Below are positions 40,914-49,197 of a DNA stretch of 64,000 nt, piece after piece. The DNA is from Nocardia concava NBRC 100430 (GTDB lineage: Bacteria; Actinomycetota; Actinomycetes; Mycobacteriales; Mycobacteriaceae). Under the pieces are notes generated by a model. It worked only from the letters and a program-made list of their open reading frames with translations. It ran no database searches and was not told the DNA's origin. The translations under genes were made by a program, and so were the position numbers. The DNA lies in the NCBI RefSeq assembly GCF_000308815.1, contig NZ_BAFX01000074.1:62001-126000 (forward strand), in the 5' to 3' direction. The first letter of the stretch is position 1. Each line of letters starts with the position of its first letter.

Positions 40914-42422
40914 TCACATGTGGACGGTCGGTGTCTGCGAGTCGCTTTGTTCGAGGACGTCGCGGCGGTACAGCAGAGCGGTGACGACCATGCCGGTGCC
41001 GAGGATGGCGGCCGACCACCAGTAGGCGGTGGCGTAGCTGGTGAGCTGAGCGTTGGCGAGTACACCGGGGTCGACGGGGCCGTGGGATGCGAGGTAGTCG
41101 TCGGCTGCGCTGGTCGACATGGTGGCGAGGAACGCGGTTCCGATCGAGCCGCCCACCTGCTGCGCGGCATTCACGGTCGCGGACGCGGCACCGGAGTCCG
41201 CGGCCGCCACCCCGAGGGTCGCCGCGCTCATGGCGGGCGCCACGATCAAGCCCATACCGAAACCGGCGACGAACAGTGCGGGCAACACGTGGGTGAGGAA
41301 CGCGCTGCTCAGGTCGAAGGTGGTCATCCACACCAGTGCGATCGCGGTGATCGCCATACCGGGTGGCACAACGAGTTTGGGGGTGATCCGTGGGATCAGG
41401 ACATTGTTCGCCGTGATGGCCGCGATCATCAGACCCACGACCATCGGCATGAACGCCAGGCCGGTGCGGATCGGCGTGTACCCGAGATTGAGCTGCAGAT
41501 AGTAGGTGAAATACAGGAAGATGCCGAACATCCCCGCACCGCTGATGAAGATCGCGGTCATCGATGCGGCGCGAGTGCGGTCGGTCAGGATCCGCAACGG
41601 CAATACAGGATGATTCGTGCGGGTTTGCCACCATACGAAAGCCGCCAGCAAAACGACGCTGGCCGCCAGCAGACCCCAGGCGGAGATATCTGCCCAACCG
41701 TTGGTCTGCGCGTTCGTGCAGCCGTAGACGAGGCTGAACAGACCAGCCGACACCAGCGTGATGCCGGGTACGTCGAGCCGCGCCGTGCGGTCCCGGCGGC
41801 CACGCGGCAGTAGGAGTGCCCCGCCGATTGCCGCGAGGAGCGCGAAGGCCAGATTGACGAACAGCGTCCAGCGCCAGCTCAGCGTCTCGGTCAGGACACC
41901 GCCGAGCAGTAGCCCGATGGCGCTGCCCGCACCCGACACCGCGCCGTACACGCTGAAAGCGGTCGCTCGTTCCTTGCCTTCGGTGAAGATGGTGGTCAGC
42001 AGCGACAGCGCGGCCGGGGCGAGTAGTGCGGCGAAGATGCCCTGTCCGGCTCGGGCGGCCACCAATATTTCGAAACCGGGTGCGGCACCGCCCACCGCGG
42101 ACGCGATGGCGAAGCCGATCAGACCGACGAGGAACGTCGCTTTGCGGCCGAACAGGTCTGCGATCCGTCCGCCCAGGAGTAGCAGGCTGCCGAAGGCGAG
42201 GGCGTACGCGGTGACCACCCACTGCCGCTCGTTGTCGCTGAAGCCGAGGTCGTGCTGCGCCGATGGCAATGCGATGTTCACGATGGTCGCGTCGAGCACC
42301 ACCATGAGCTGCGCGAGGGCGATGACGATGAGTAGCAACCACCGCGAACGGCCGGGACTTCGGGAGGAATCGGCTGGGGCAGGGTCGCTTTTGGTCGGTT
42401 CGACAGCCGCATGCTCGGGCAT
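40914..42422 (-). CDS. MFS drug exporter, DHA2 (EmrB/QacA) type
   Basis: A 502-residue, 14-helix major-facilitator transporter with motif LDATIVNIALPSAQHDLG (motif D1), GGRIADLFGRKATF (motif A) and GAVSGAGSAIGLLLGGVL (motif C, antiporter type). It probably exports hydrophobic compounds using the proton gradient. The promoter region carries a near-perfect 26-bp palindrome, the likely site of the TetR regulator encoded at 42992. Confidence 0.9.
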   Translation of the reverse strand: MPEHAAVEPTKSDPAPADSSRSPGRSRWLLLIVIALAQLMVVLDATIVNIALPSAQHDLGFSDNERQWVVTAYALAFGSLLLLGGRIADLFGRKATFLVGLIGFAIASAVGGAAPGFEILVAARAGQGIFAALLAPAALSLLTTIFTEGKERATAFSVYGAVSGAGSAIGLLLGGVLTETLSWRWTLFVNLAFALLAAIGGALLLPRGRRDRTARLDVPGITLVSAGLFSLVYGCTNAQTNGWADISAWGLLAASVVLLAAFVWWQTRTNHPVLPLRILTDRTRAASMTAIFISGAGMFGIFLYFTYYLQLNLGYTPIRTGLAFMPMVVGLMIAAITANNVLIPRITPKLVVPPGMAITAIALVWMTTFDLSSAFLTHVLPALFVAGFGMGLIVAPAMSAATLGVAAADSGAASATVNAAQQVGGSIGTAFLATMSTSAADDYLASHGPVDPGVLANAQLTSYATAYWWSAAILGTGMVVTALLYRRDVLEQSDSQTPTVHM

Positions 42423-42435
42423 GGACTACGCCTCT

Positions 42436-42461
42436 CTTATAGTACGAAGTCGTTCTATAAG
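42436..42461. promoter_or_regulatory. 26-bp palindromic operator of the MFS gene
   Basis: Arms CTTATAG (42436-42442) and CTATAAG (42455-42461) are perfect, and the inner part (ACGA..TCGT) is also symmetric, leaving only two mismatched pairs in 26 bp. It lies 14 bp before the MFS start codon. A related AGTAC-N6-GTACT site precedes the TetR gene. Confidence 0.6.
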
Positions 42462-42571
42462 AAGAATGGCAGTGGCTTGGGAGGAACGCAACCGTACTAT
42501 TTAGAGTGTGAGCCGTGTCTCATGAGAACGACTCGGGCTGCCGCTGTCGGCTGGGCGCGGCCGAGATTCAG

Positions 42572-42785
42572 TCAGCGACAGGCGGAGTGGTGTAACGCCG
42601 GTAGCTCGATGTCGTCGATGAATCTGGTGATGTAGTCGGCATCGGCGAGGGAACCGTCGAAGACCGGCCGCGTGACGAACACGCCGAAGAGCGGTGGGTC
42701 CAGCGCCGCGGTCGATAGCTCGTACTCGCGACTAGGCGTCATGTGCGGCCGCCGAATAGGCGTTCTCGGTCACGGCGGCTCCTCA
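42572..42785 (-). pseudogene. Internally deleted duplicate of the neighbouring TetR gene
   Basis: The minus strand reproduces the start region of the TetR gene at 42992 (GAGGAG site, then PIRRPHMTPSREYELSTAAL) and joins it directly to the gene's end (FVTRPVFDGSLADADYITRF, ending TGA 42572). The roughly 330 bp in between are missing, and the first codons are frameshifted. The promoter-like CCGTACTATT at 42489 also resembles the TetR promoter. Between 42786 and 42991 only degenerate sequence is seen. Confidence 0.7.
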
Positions 42786-42991
42786 TCGCCTGTGGAGTAG
42801 CAGAGCCAGGTAGTCGGGATGGAAGCCGCGGAAGTCTTCGACACTGGGGTCGGACACGACCTCAGCTGCCGCTTGCCCGTGATAACTCGAACAGGGCGTC
42901 AACGACCATCTGCTGTTCCGGGGGACACCGGTCGATCGCGTCATCATCTGTTGCGATTTCCGCCTAGCTGGCGGTTGTCCGCCGGGTCGTG

Positions 42992-43591
42992 CTAGGCGTG
43001 CAGTGGTGTGTGGAGGGCGGGGAGGATCAGTTCGTCGATGAATCGGGTCATGTAGTCGGTATCGGCGAACGAACCGTCGAAGAGCGGGCGGGTGACGAAG
43101 ACCGCGAAGAACAGGTGGGACAAGAGGTCTGCGGTGGGGTGTTGTTCGGGCAATTCTCCTCGCTCGACCGCTCGATCGAGGAAGTGGGTCAGGACGGCGG
43201 TGTCGGGCTCGAGCAGGACGGATCGAAGGGTCGCCGCCAGGTCGGGGTTGGTGAGCGCGGCGTGATCGAGGGCGGCGATCAGCGCCGTGTCCTGCGCCGC
43301 CCGCGGTGTGAAGCGGCTGGCCATGGCCACCAAGTCGCCGCGCAGGCTTCCGGTGTCGATATCTTTCGCGTCGGTCGGGCCGGTGACGCGTATGGCCGCG
43401 GCGACCAGTTCGGGCTTGGTCGGCCACATGCGATACAGGGTTGCCTTGCTGCAATGTGCCTGCGTAGCAAGGGTGTCCATGGTCAGCGCCTCGTATCCGA
43501 CCTCGCGCAACAGGTCCAGCGCCGCGGTCAGCAATTCATGCTCGCGGGCGGGGGACATACGAGGTCGGCGAATGCGCTCGGTCTCGGGCAT
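42992..43591 (-). CDS. TetR-family regulator of the MFS exporter
   Basis: A 199-residue TetR: LLTAALDLLREVGYEALTMD / HCSKATLYRMWPTKPELVAA as HTH, followed by a TetR_C domain ending ELILPALHTPLHA. ATG 43591 follows GAGGAG; the frame upstream runs through the operator. It is on the same strand as the MFS and GH27 genes and separated from them by its own deleted duplicate. Confidence 0.87.
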   Translation of the reverse strand: MPETERIRRPRMSPAREHELLTAALDLLREVGYEALTMDTLATQAHCSKATLYRMWPTKPELVAAAIRVTGPTDAKDIDTGSLRGDLVAMASRFTPRAAQDTALIAALDHAALTNPDLAATLRSVLLEPDTAVLTHFLDRAVERGELPEQHPTADLLSHLFFAVFVTRPLFDGSFADTDYMTRFIDELILPALHTPLHA

Positions 43592-43608
43592 CGCGACTCC
43601 TCGGGAAT

Positions 43609-43624
43609 AGTACGGGTCTGTACT
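43609..43624. promoter_or_regulatory. AGTAC-N6-GTACT operator of the TetR gene
   Basis: A perfect 5-bp inverted repeat with a 6-bp spacer lies 18 bp before the TetR start. The core TAGTACG is shared with the larger palindrome at 42436, so both are probably bound by the same TetR (autoregulation, inference). Confidence 0.45.
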
Positions 43625-43665
43625 CAACGATAGCGGTCGAGCTTCCGGTGGCCGACGAGCATCGA

Positions 43666-43721
43666 ATTTCGGTTACGGTGTTTCCGAAATTTGGACATTC
43701 CGGCTACGCTGTAACCGAAAT
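43666..43721. promoter_or_regulatory. Tandem regulon operators upstream of SRPBCC gene
   Basis: Two 25-bp near-palindromes (43666-43690 with outer arms ATTTCGG/CCGAAAT; 43697-43721 containing CGGCTACGCTGTAACCG) start 31 bp apart. They belong to the seven-member operator family found also at 44990, 48493, 48536, 58512 and 58555. The binding protein is probably one of the two paralogous TetR proteins encoded at 44213 and 57769. Confidence 0.65.
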
Positions 43722-43747
43722 AACCGTGCGAGTCCAGGAGAAGTCGT

Positions 43748-44182
43748 ATGCGCACCGTTGAGACCACTGCCAGCTACCAGGCCCAGCCCGATCAGGTGTG
43801 GGCGGTCATCGGCAACCCGGCGCGATGGGGGGAATGGCTGGCCATTCACAAGTCGTGGAAGACGCCGGTGTCCGATCGGATCACCGAGGGCGAGACGGCG
43901 ACCGCGGCCGCCAATGTCATGAATATGCCGGTCACCATCGACTGGACCTTCGAGAAGGTCGATGTGCCCCGATCGATCACCATGGCCGGCACGACACCGG
44001 TGGGCGTGACGCTCGCCCTCGACATTCACCTTCGCCGAGTCGATGGCCAGGCCACCCATGTGGACCTGCGGGTGAGCATCAACGGCGGCATGATCGACGG
44101 CCCGATGGGGGCGATCTTCAAGGGTTCCATCGTTGGCGCGCTGGACAAGTCGCTGAAGAAGGCCGGAGCGCTGATCTCCTGA
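43748..44182 (+). CDS. SRPBCC (START-like) protein
   Basis: A 144-residue single-domain SRPBCC fold: MRTVETTASYQAQPDQVWAV then ARWGEWLAIHKSW near the start and an amphipathic C-terminal helix (ALDKSLKKAGALIS). The fold binds hydrophobic ligands; members act as cyclases, ring-hydroxylase partners or lipid binders. GGAG precedes ATG 43748. Two regulon operators lie just upstream, so it is expressed with the Mce/catabolic genes. Confidence 0.8.
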   Translation: MRTVETTASYQAQPDQVWAVIGNPARWGEWLAIHKSWKTPVSDRITEGETATAAANVMNMPVTIDWTFEKVDVPRSITMAGTTPVGVTLALDIHLRRVDGQATHVDLRVSINGGMIDGPMGAIFKGSIVGALDKSLKKAGALIS

Positions 44183-44212
44183 TGTCGGTGGGTTCGCCCG
44201 GCCCTGGCCGGG

Positions 44213-44908
44213 TCACCGCGACGCTGGGGAGTGGTGCAGGGCGAGCCCTTCGATGATCATGTCCAGGCCGAAGGCGAACTCGTCTTCGAGCCTTTGTGTG
44301 GGCAGGCAATCGGCGACCGCGATGGTCGAGGGGAAGTCGGCCGGATCGAGCTGGTGGAAGAGCGCGGTGAGACGGGCGGGCTCGGGGTCGGGGGCGGTGG
44401 GGTCGTGGAGCTGCGCGGCGAACCCGAGGACGTATCGGGCCAGCACGGCGTACGTGCGGGCGGCCGCTTCCGGCGCGAAACCGGCGTTGAGCAGCATGGT
44501 GAGGAAACGCTCGCGTAAGGCGAGTGCATTGGGGCCGGTGGGGACTTGTTCGATGAGCAGCGGTGCGATGCCGCGATGCCGACGGAGGGTCTCGAAGATG
44601 GTCTGCGCCGCCGCCCGGCAGGCCTGTCGCCAGTCGCGATCGGTCGTGTCGATATCCAAATCGACCTCTCCGAAGACGTGGTCGACCACGAAACCGACGA
44701 GCTCGGGACGTCCGGTGACGGCTCGATAGAGCACCGCCGTGCCGGTGTCGAGTCGCTGGGCGAGGGTGCGCATCGATAAGGCCGCCGCGCCTTCTTCGTC
44801 GACCAATTGCACTGCGGTGGTGACGATTTTGTCGAACGGCACGCGCGGGCGCCCCGGTGAGCGACGCGCCGGGCGGGTGCCGGTTTCGGGTTCGATGCTG
44901 CTTCCCAT
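44213..44908 (-). CDS. TetR-family regulator, paralogue A of the catabolic regulon
   Basis: A 231-residue TetR with SPGRPRVPFDKIVTTAVQLV and RLDTGTAVLYRAVTGRPEL as HTH, and a C-terminal domain with RHRGIAPLLIEQVPTGPNAL. It is closely similar along its whole length to the protein at 57769. ATG 44908 is my choice; GTG 44914 is possible. It is divergent from the methyltransferase gene, and the near-perfect operator at 44990 lies between them. Confidence 0.87.
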   Translation of the reverse strand: MGSSIEPETGTRPARRSPGRPRVPFDKIVTTAVQLVDEEGAAALSMRTLAQRLDTGTAVLYRAVTGRPELVGFVVDHVFGEVDLDIDTTDRDWRQACRAAAQTIFETLRRHRGIAPLLIEQVPTGPNALALRERFLTMLLNAGFAPEAAARTYAVLARYVLGFAAQLHDPTAPDPEPARLTALFHQLDPADFPSTIAVADCLPTQRLEDEFAFGLDMIIEGLALHHSPASR

Positions 44909-44989
44909 GCGCACATTGTCGCCGACGGCGACGCTGTCCCGGGAACGGCACGTGGTTACGGCGAAGCCGAATGTGGTCGAACCCCGATT

Positions 44990-45014
44990 TTATTGGCTAC
45001 GCTGTAGCCGATAA
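44990..45014. promoter_or_regulatory. Best-matched regulon operator (TetR/methyltransferase)
   Basis: A 25-bp palindrome with 11-bp arms and a single mismatch; its centre reads GGCTACGCTGTAGCC. It lies between the divergent TetR and methyltransferase genes, 29 bp before the methyltransferase ATG. It is the most symmetric of the seven related sites and can serve as the reference motif. Confidence 0.7.
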
Positions 45015-45043
45015 CGTCTCGTTCTCGGCTCTGAGGAGTAGGC

Positions 45044-45865
45044 ATGAATATGAGTGACGCCGAATCGGCTATCGCGACAATGCCGCGCGGCGGCCCCGAC
45101 GCCTCCTGGCTGGACCGGCAGCTGCAGACGGACGTACCGGAATATCTCGATCGCTACGACGTCCCGGATGAGCTGAAGCAGAAGGTCATCACCGCCCTCG
45201 ATCGGTTCGGCACCCTGGCCCGAGTGCACGAGAAGAACGCTCGAACGGCGTTGCGGATGGTAGCCGACGTACCGGAGCCGCGCATCCTCGAACTCGGTGC
45301 GGGCCACGGGAAGCTGTCGGCCAAAATCGTCGAGTACCACCCCGGGGCCACGGTCACGGTGAGCGACCTGGATCCCACCTCGGTCGCCAAGATCGCCGCC
45401 GGCGAGCTGGGTGCGCATCCTCGGGTGCGCACCCAGGTCATCGACGCGACCGCCATCGATGCCCCGGACGACAGCTACGACCTCGTGGTGTTCGCGATGT
45501 CGTTTCATCACCTGCCGCCTTCGATCGCTTACCGCGCGATCGCGGAAGCGACCCGGGTAGGGAAGCGGTTCCTGGTCATCGATCTCGAGCGGCAGTCTGT
45601 GGCGGGGCACGCGGTGGGTGCGATTCTGGGTTTCCCGCTCCTGGCCGCAGCGCTGCTCGCCCCGCCGGTCCGGCCGTTCGTCCACGATGCCGTGATCAGC
45701 GGCTTGCGCGCCTATAGTCGCTCGGCGTTCTCGGCTCTCGGTCGAGCGGCTAATCCGCACATGGACATCGAATTCCTGCCCACCCGAACGCGATTCGGAC
45801 CTCCGTCGACGACGGTCGTGTTTTCGCGACCGAGGGGCGTGCCGAATCCGCTTCCGGCGGAATGA
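45044..45865 (+). CDS. SAM-dependent methyltransferase
   Basis: A 273-residue class-I methyltransferase: a helical N-terminus, then motif I RILELGAGHGKLSAK, motif II VTVSDLDPTS, an acidic VIDATAIDAPDDSYDLVVFA block and FHHLPP. It could methylate a hydroxyl or carboxyl of a small hydrophobic molecule. A hydrophobic stretch (GAILGFPLLAAALLAPPV) near residue 195 may contact membrane or substrate. ATG 45044 has GGAGTAGG upstream. Confidence 0.83.
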   Translation: MNMSDAESAIATMPRGGPDASWLDRQLQTDVPEYLDRYDVPDELKQKVITALDRFGTLARVHEKNARTALRMVADVPEPRILELGAGHGKLSAKIVEYHPGATVTVSDLDPTSVAKIAAGELGAHPRVRTQVIDATAIDAPDDSYDLVVFAMSFHHLPPSIAYRAIAEATRVGKRFLVIDLERQSVAGHAVGAILGFPLLAAALLAPPVRPFVHDAVISGLRAYSRSAFSALGRAANPHMDIEFLPTRTRFGPPSTTVVFSRPRGVPNPLPAE

Positions 45866-45868
45866 CGC

Positions 45869-47065
45869 TCAGACGAGCGGTGTGATCTGCTCCGAGATAC
45901 CGAGTAGGGCCTTGCCATAGGTTTCCATCGAAACGTGCGGCAGGGTCACTGCGTGCCGGGCGGCGATATTGGAATCGCGCCAAATGCGCTGCATGGCATT
46001 GACTTCGGCGAATGCTCCCGCGCCGTGGGCGTCGAGCAGGATGGTCAAGGCCTCGTTGATGCTGCGCAATGCGATCGCGACATCGCCTCTGATCCGGGCG
46101 CGGTCGAGCAGCTCCGGGTAGATTCCGGCCTCGGCGAACGCCTGGACGTCGTCGGCCGCTCGATAGGCGTGCAGGTGCGCGGTTTCGATCTTCATCGCGG
46201 CCTCGGCGACCAGCAATTGGAAGGCCACGGAGTCCGCTTGCCGGGTGATCGTGGTGTACGCGAGCGCCTTCTCCGCCGCTTTGGTGCGGACCAGCTCCAG
46301 GGCCGCACGGCCGAGGCCCAGTTGCGGTCCCAGGACCGCGACGTTCAGGAACGAGGCCATGGCCGAGCGGTAGAGGGGCGCCTCGGGATGCTCGGAGATG
46401 TACTCGCCCATCAGGATCGGAAGCAGCGGCACAACGCGAGCATCGGGAACGTACACGTCTTCGGCGACGATCGTGTTGCTGCCTGACGCGCGCATTCCCG
46501 CGACGTACCAGGTGTCCTCGACCTGGAAGTCCCCGCGGGGCATCGCGATCGCGACCTGGTCGAGCGGCTGACCGTCGTCGTCGACCAGCAGTGCCCCGTT
46601 GGTGGCCCAGTCGGCGTGCAAGCTGGCCGACGCGTAGGGCCAGCGGCCGTTCACCCGGTAGCCCCCGTCGACCTTGCGGACGGTGCCGGAAGGCGCCAGC
46701 ACACCGGCGATGATCAGATCGGGGCTCGTGGCGTACATCTGCTCGAAGTCGCTGCCCCCTTTGAGGGCGGCCAGCCAGGCATTGGTATTCGACAGCATGA
46801 CGACCCATGCCGCGCCGCCGTCAGCTTCGGCGATCGCCGACGATACGTCCAGCAACGCGCGCGAGCTGCTCTCGAGGCCGCCCACGCGACGCGGTACCAG
46901 GAGTCGGAACGCGCCGGCTTCCTTCAGCGCGTCGATCGTCTCCTCGGACACGCGTCGGGCCGATTCGCTTGCGGCCGCGTTCTTCCGGATCAGCGGCGTC
47001 AACTCCTTGATGCGCGCCAGCACATCCTCGACGGTCTCGACCCGACTGTTCGCTGCGGTGGTCAT
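45869..47065 (-). CDS. Flavin-dependent monooxygenase, acyl-CoA-dehydrogenase fold (HsaA/HpaB-like)
   Basis: A 398-residue oxygenase component with acyl-CoA-dehydrogenase topology. The N-terminal part has AGAFRLLVPRRVGG, the middle WYVAGMRASGSNTIVAEDVYVP, and the helical C-terminus ends RHAVTLPHVSMETYGKALLG. It lacks the acyl-CoA dehydrogenase catalytic Glu motif and groups by pattern with HsaA/DszC-type two-component monooxygenases, which use reduced flavin to hydroxylate aromatic rings. The reductase gene lies 43 bp upstream on the same strand. ATG 47065 follows TGGAGC. Confidence 0.82.
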   Translation of the reverse strand: MTTAANSRVETVEDVLARIKELTPLIRKNAAASESARRVSEETIDALKEAGAFRLLVPRRVGGLESSSRALLDVSSAIAEADGGAAWVVMLSNTNAWLAALKGGSDFEQMYATSPDLIIAGVLAPSGTVRKVDGGYRVNGRWPYASASLHADWATNGALLVDDDGQPLDQVAIAMPRGDFQVEDTWYVAGMRASGSNTIVAEDVYVPDARVVPLLPILMGEYISEHPEAPLYRSAMASFLNVAVLGPQLGLGRAALELVRTKAAEKALAYTTITRQADSVAFQLLVAEAAMKIETAHLHAYRAADDVQAFAEAGIYPELLDRARIRGDVAIALRSINEALTILLDAHGAGAFAEVNAMQRIWRDSNIAARHAVTLPHVSMETYGKALLGISEQITPLV

Positions 47066-47108
47066 GGGTGCTCCAAAATTGTTGTGATGGTGGAAATTCG
47101 GTGGCTGT

Positions 47109-47630
47109 TCAGGCGACGAGCCGGCGATACCGCGAGCCGTGGAAGACCAGGGGGTGCGCACCGGGACGCGCCCGGATGCCGTGGATGGTGAGCACGACGA
47201 TCGTGTGATCACCCGCGGGAAACTCTTCGTACGGGGCGCAATCCAGCCATGCCGTCGCACCGGCGATCAGTACGGCGCCTTCGGGGGTGCACTCGTACTC
47301 GATGCCGGAGAACCGGTCGTTCGAGCGCGACGCCAATTGCCGGCATGTCGGCTCCTGCTCGTCGCCGAGGATGCTGAGCCCCAGTCTGGGCGCGTCGCGT
47401 AGCTCCGCCCAGGTCCGCGAGCTGTTCATGATGCAGATCGACACGAGCGCGGGTTCCAGCGACACCGAGGTGAACGAGCTGACCAGCATGCCCGCGGGCC
47501 GTCCCCGCCGCTCGGCGCAGACCGCGAGTACGCCACTGGGGAAGCAGCCGAAGGTGAGCCGCAGCTGGTCGGGGCTGCGGGGCGTTTTCAAAGAGGCTGC
47601 GGAAACGTCGATCTCGACGCTATCGCTCAT
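47109..47630 (-). CDS. Flavin reductase of the two-component monooxygenase
   Basis: A 173-residue HpaC/HsaB-type reductase: LRLTFGCFPSGVLAVCAERR, then GMLVSSFTSVSLEPALVSIC and FHGSRYRRL at the end. It reduces free FMN/FAD with NAD(P)H and supplies it to the oxygenase encoded downstream. ATG 47630 follows AGGAG. It is divergent from a TetR gene, with a clean inverted repeat between them. Confidence 0.87.
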   Translation of the reverse strand: MSDSVEIDVSAASLKTPRSPDQLRLTFGCFPSGVLAVCAERRGRPAGMLVSSFTSVSLEPALVSICIMNSSRTWAELRDAPRLGLSILGDEQEPTCRQLASRSNDRFSGIEYECTPEGAVLIAGATAWLDCAPYEEFPAGDHTIVVLTIHGIRARPGAHPLVFHGSRYRRLVA

Positions 47631-47690
47631 AGCACAACTCCTAAGTGAGCCAGGCCACTTCCCGGCCTTGGCGAGCAGCGTAACTATCTC

Positions 47691-47721
47691 GTTGATTTTA
47701 TGTCAATGACTTCAAATCAAC
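47691..47721. promoter_or_regulatory. Operator between flavin reductase and TetR
   Basis: Perfect 8-bp arms GTTGATTT (47691-47698) and AAATCAAC (47714-47721) with a 15-bp spacer lie in the AT-rich centre of this divergent promoter. The motif differs from the 25-bp regulon operator, so the two-component monooxygenase appears to be under the adjacent TetR instead. Confidence 0.55.
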
Positions 47722-47783
47722 TTGTTTCTCCCTGGTCGCGAGGGCACTATCGGGTGGAGACGGCTAGGTGAGGGAAGGGCGAG

Positions 47784-48452
47784 ATGACTGAGACGACCAA
47801 GGCGGGCCGACCGAGTGCGCGGGCCGCGCAGGCCGCCGAGACCCGGCAGCGCCTGGTGGATGCCGCGGTCGAGCTGTTCGCCGAGCGCAGCTACGACGAA
47901 GTGGCCGTGGCTGATATCTGTCAGGCCGCCGGGGTCGCGCACGGGTTGCTCTTCCATTACTTCGGCAACAAGCGCGGCATCTACATGGAGGCGATTCGGG
48001 AGACGTCGCATCGCATTCTGCAAACCCATGTCGTGCGTCCCGGGATCTCGCCCGTCGAGCAGATTCGCGAAGCGTTCACCGCCCAATTCCGTTATCTGGC
48101 AGCGCATCGCGGTCTCGCATTGCGTTTGGTGCTGGGTGGCCGGGGCGCCGATCCCGAGGCGTGGGAAGTGCTCGAGTCCGGGCGCTGGCAGACCATCGAG
48201 GGCTGGATCTCGCTGCTGGGGATGGACCCGCAGAACAAGGCTCTGCGCATGATGATCCGGTCGGTCGTGGGCGCGATTGACGAGGCTGCCGCCTACTGGC
48301 TACAGAACGACGAACCGTTCGATGTCGATGTCGTCGTCCAATGTCTGATGCACCTGACTGCCTCGGCAGTGCGCTCGGCTGCCGCGCTCGACCCCACGCT
48401 CGATATCGAGGCGACGCTGCGGCCCTTGCTCGAGGAGTTCGCTGCCTCCTGA
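47784..48452 (+). CDS. TetR-family regulator of the two-component monooxygenase
   Basis: A 222-residue TetR: RLVDAAVELFAERSYDEVAV and VAHGLLFHYFGNKRGIYMEA as HTH, followed by an all-helical ligand domain. GGGAAGGG precedes ATG 47784. It is divergent from the reductase-monooxygenase pair and probably represses it through the repeat at 47691-47721. Confidence 0.87.
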   Translation: MTETTKAGRPSARAAQAAETRQRLVDAAVELFAERSYDEVAVADICQAAGVAHGLLFHYFGNKRGIYMEAIRETSHRILQTHVVRPGISPVEQIREAFTAQFRYLAAHRGLALRLVLGGRGADPEAWEVLESGRWQTIEGWISLLGMDPQNKALRMMIRSVVGAIDEAAAYWLQNDEPFDVDVVVQCLMHLTASAVRSAAALDPTLDIEATLRPLLEEFAAS

Positions 48453-48492
48453 CATCCTGACCGGCTCCGACGTGGCCGGAGTGGGCAGAATA

Positions 48493-48560
48493 ATAACGGC
48501 AACAATGTTGCTGAAATAGCTTGACGACCGAAGTGATTACGGACACACTGTATCCGTTAT
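48493..48560. promoter_or_regulatory. Tandem regulon operators at the Mce operon promoter
   Basis: Two 25-bp sites, 48493-48517 (CGGCAACAATGTTGCTG) and 48536-48560 (CGGACACACTGTATCCG), start exactly 43 bp apart. The second ends on the ATG of the first operon gene: the start codon is at operator position 24. The 58512/58555 pair has the same geometry. Occupancy would block a leaderless transcript. Confidence 0.65.
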
Positions 48561-49197
48561 GGATGGACACGCTGTCGTGGAATCACCGGACGTCGCCGCA
48601 CCGAATGCGCGAGCGCGGCGCGTCTCGCGCACCCGGGCCGCCCTGATCCGATCCGGACGACAGGCCCTCGTCAGCGGCCGGGCGACGCGGCTCGGCATTG
48701 CCGATCTGGCGCGCGACGCAGGCGTCGCGACCGGATCCTTCTACAACCACTTCACCGGCAAGGACGAGTTGTTCGCGGTGGTTATCGCCGAGGTGGTCGA
48801 CGGGCTCGCCCGCATCCTCGACGACGCTGTCGCGGGCGTGGACGAGCCCGGCGAATACCTCCGCGCCCAGATCCGCGCACTCGTGGCGATCGGCCACGCC
48901 GATCCCGGCACCGCCGCGGTGGTCGTGGTCGCGCGATATCAGGTGCTCGAGGATCCCGCCATCCGCTCGCACCTGTCCTTCGGCGTCCATGCGGGGCTGT
49001 CGTCGGGATGCTTCCGCGTCCACGATGTCGAGGCCGCCCTTGACCTCGTGGGTGAAGTCGTCCTGGCGCTCCTGCGAACATCGCGGCGCAATCCCGCCGC
49101 GGTGACGACCGAGTGGATCGAGACCCTGGCCCAGCAGGTGCTGTGCGCGCTGGGATATCCGAGCGAAACATCCCGAACGAAAGAACGACTGTCGTGA
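48559..49197 (+). CDS. TetR-family regulator, first gene of the Mce operon
   Basis: A 212-residue TetR: a Ser/Arg-rich start, then RAALIRSGRQALVSGRATRL and VATGSFYNHFTGKDELFAVV as HTH. Its family differs from paralogues A and B. The ATG overlaps the end of an operator, leaving no room for a ribosome-binding site, so translation is probably leaderless. Its TGA overlaps the GTG of yrbEA (GTGA), so the regulator is co-translated with the importer it probably senses for. Confidence 0.85.
   Translation: MDGHAVVESPDVAAPNARARRVSRTRAALIRSGRQALVSGRATRLGIADLARDAGVATGSFYNHFTGKDELFAVVIAEVVDGLARILDDAVAGVDEPGEYLRAQIRALVAIGHADPGTAAVVVVARYQVLEDPAIRSHLSFGVHAGLSSGCFRVHDVEAALDLVGEVVLALLRTSRRNPAAVTTEWIETLAQQVLCALGYPSETSRTKERLS

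Noticed and set aside
42783..42991. Short minus-strand frame with FRGFHPDYLALLLHRR at its end
   Set aside because: It lacks a start signal, is interrupted in alternative frames and lies between a pseudogene and a TetR gene; it is too short to name.
44990..45014. Interpretation of the 25-bp palindrome as a terminator
   Set aside because: It lies between divergent start codons, not after a stop, and recurs at other promoters with the same spacing, which fits an operator.
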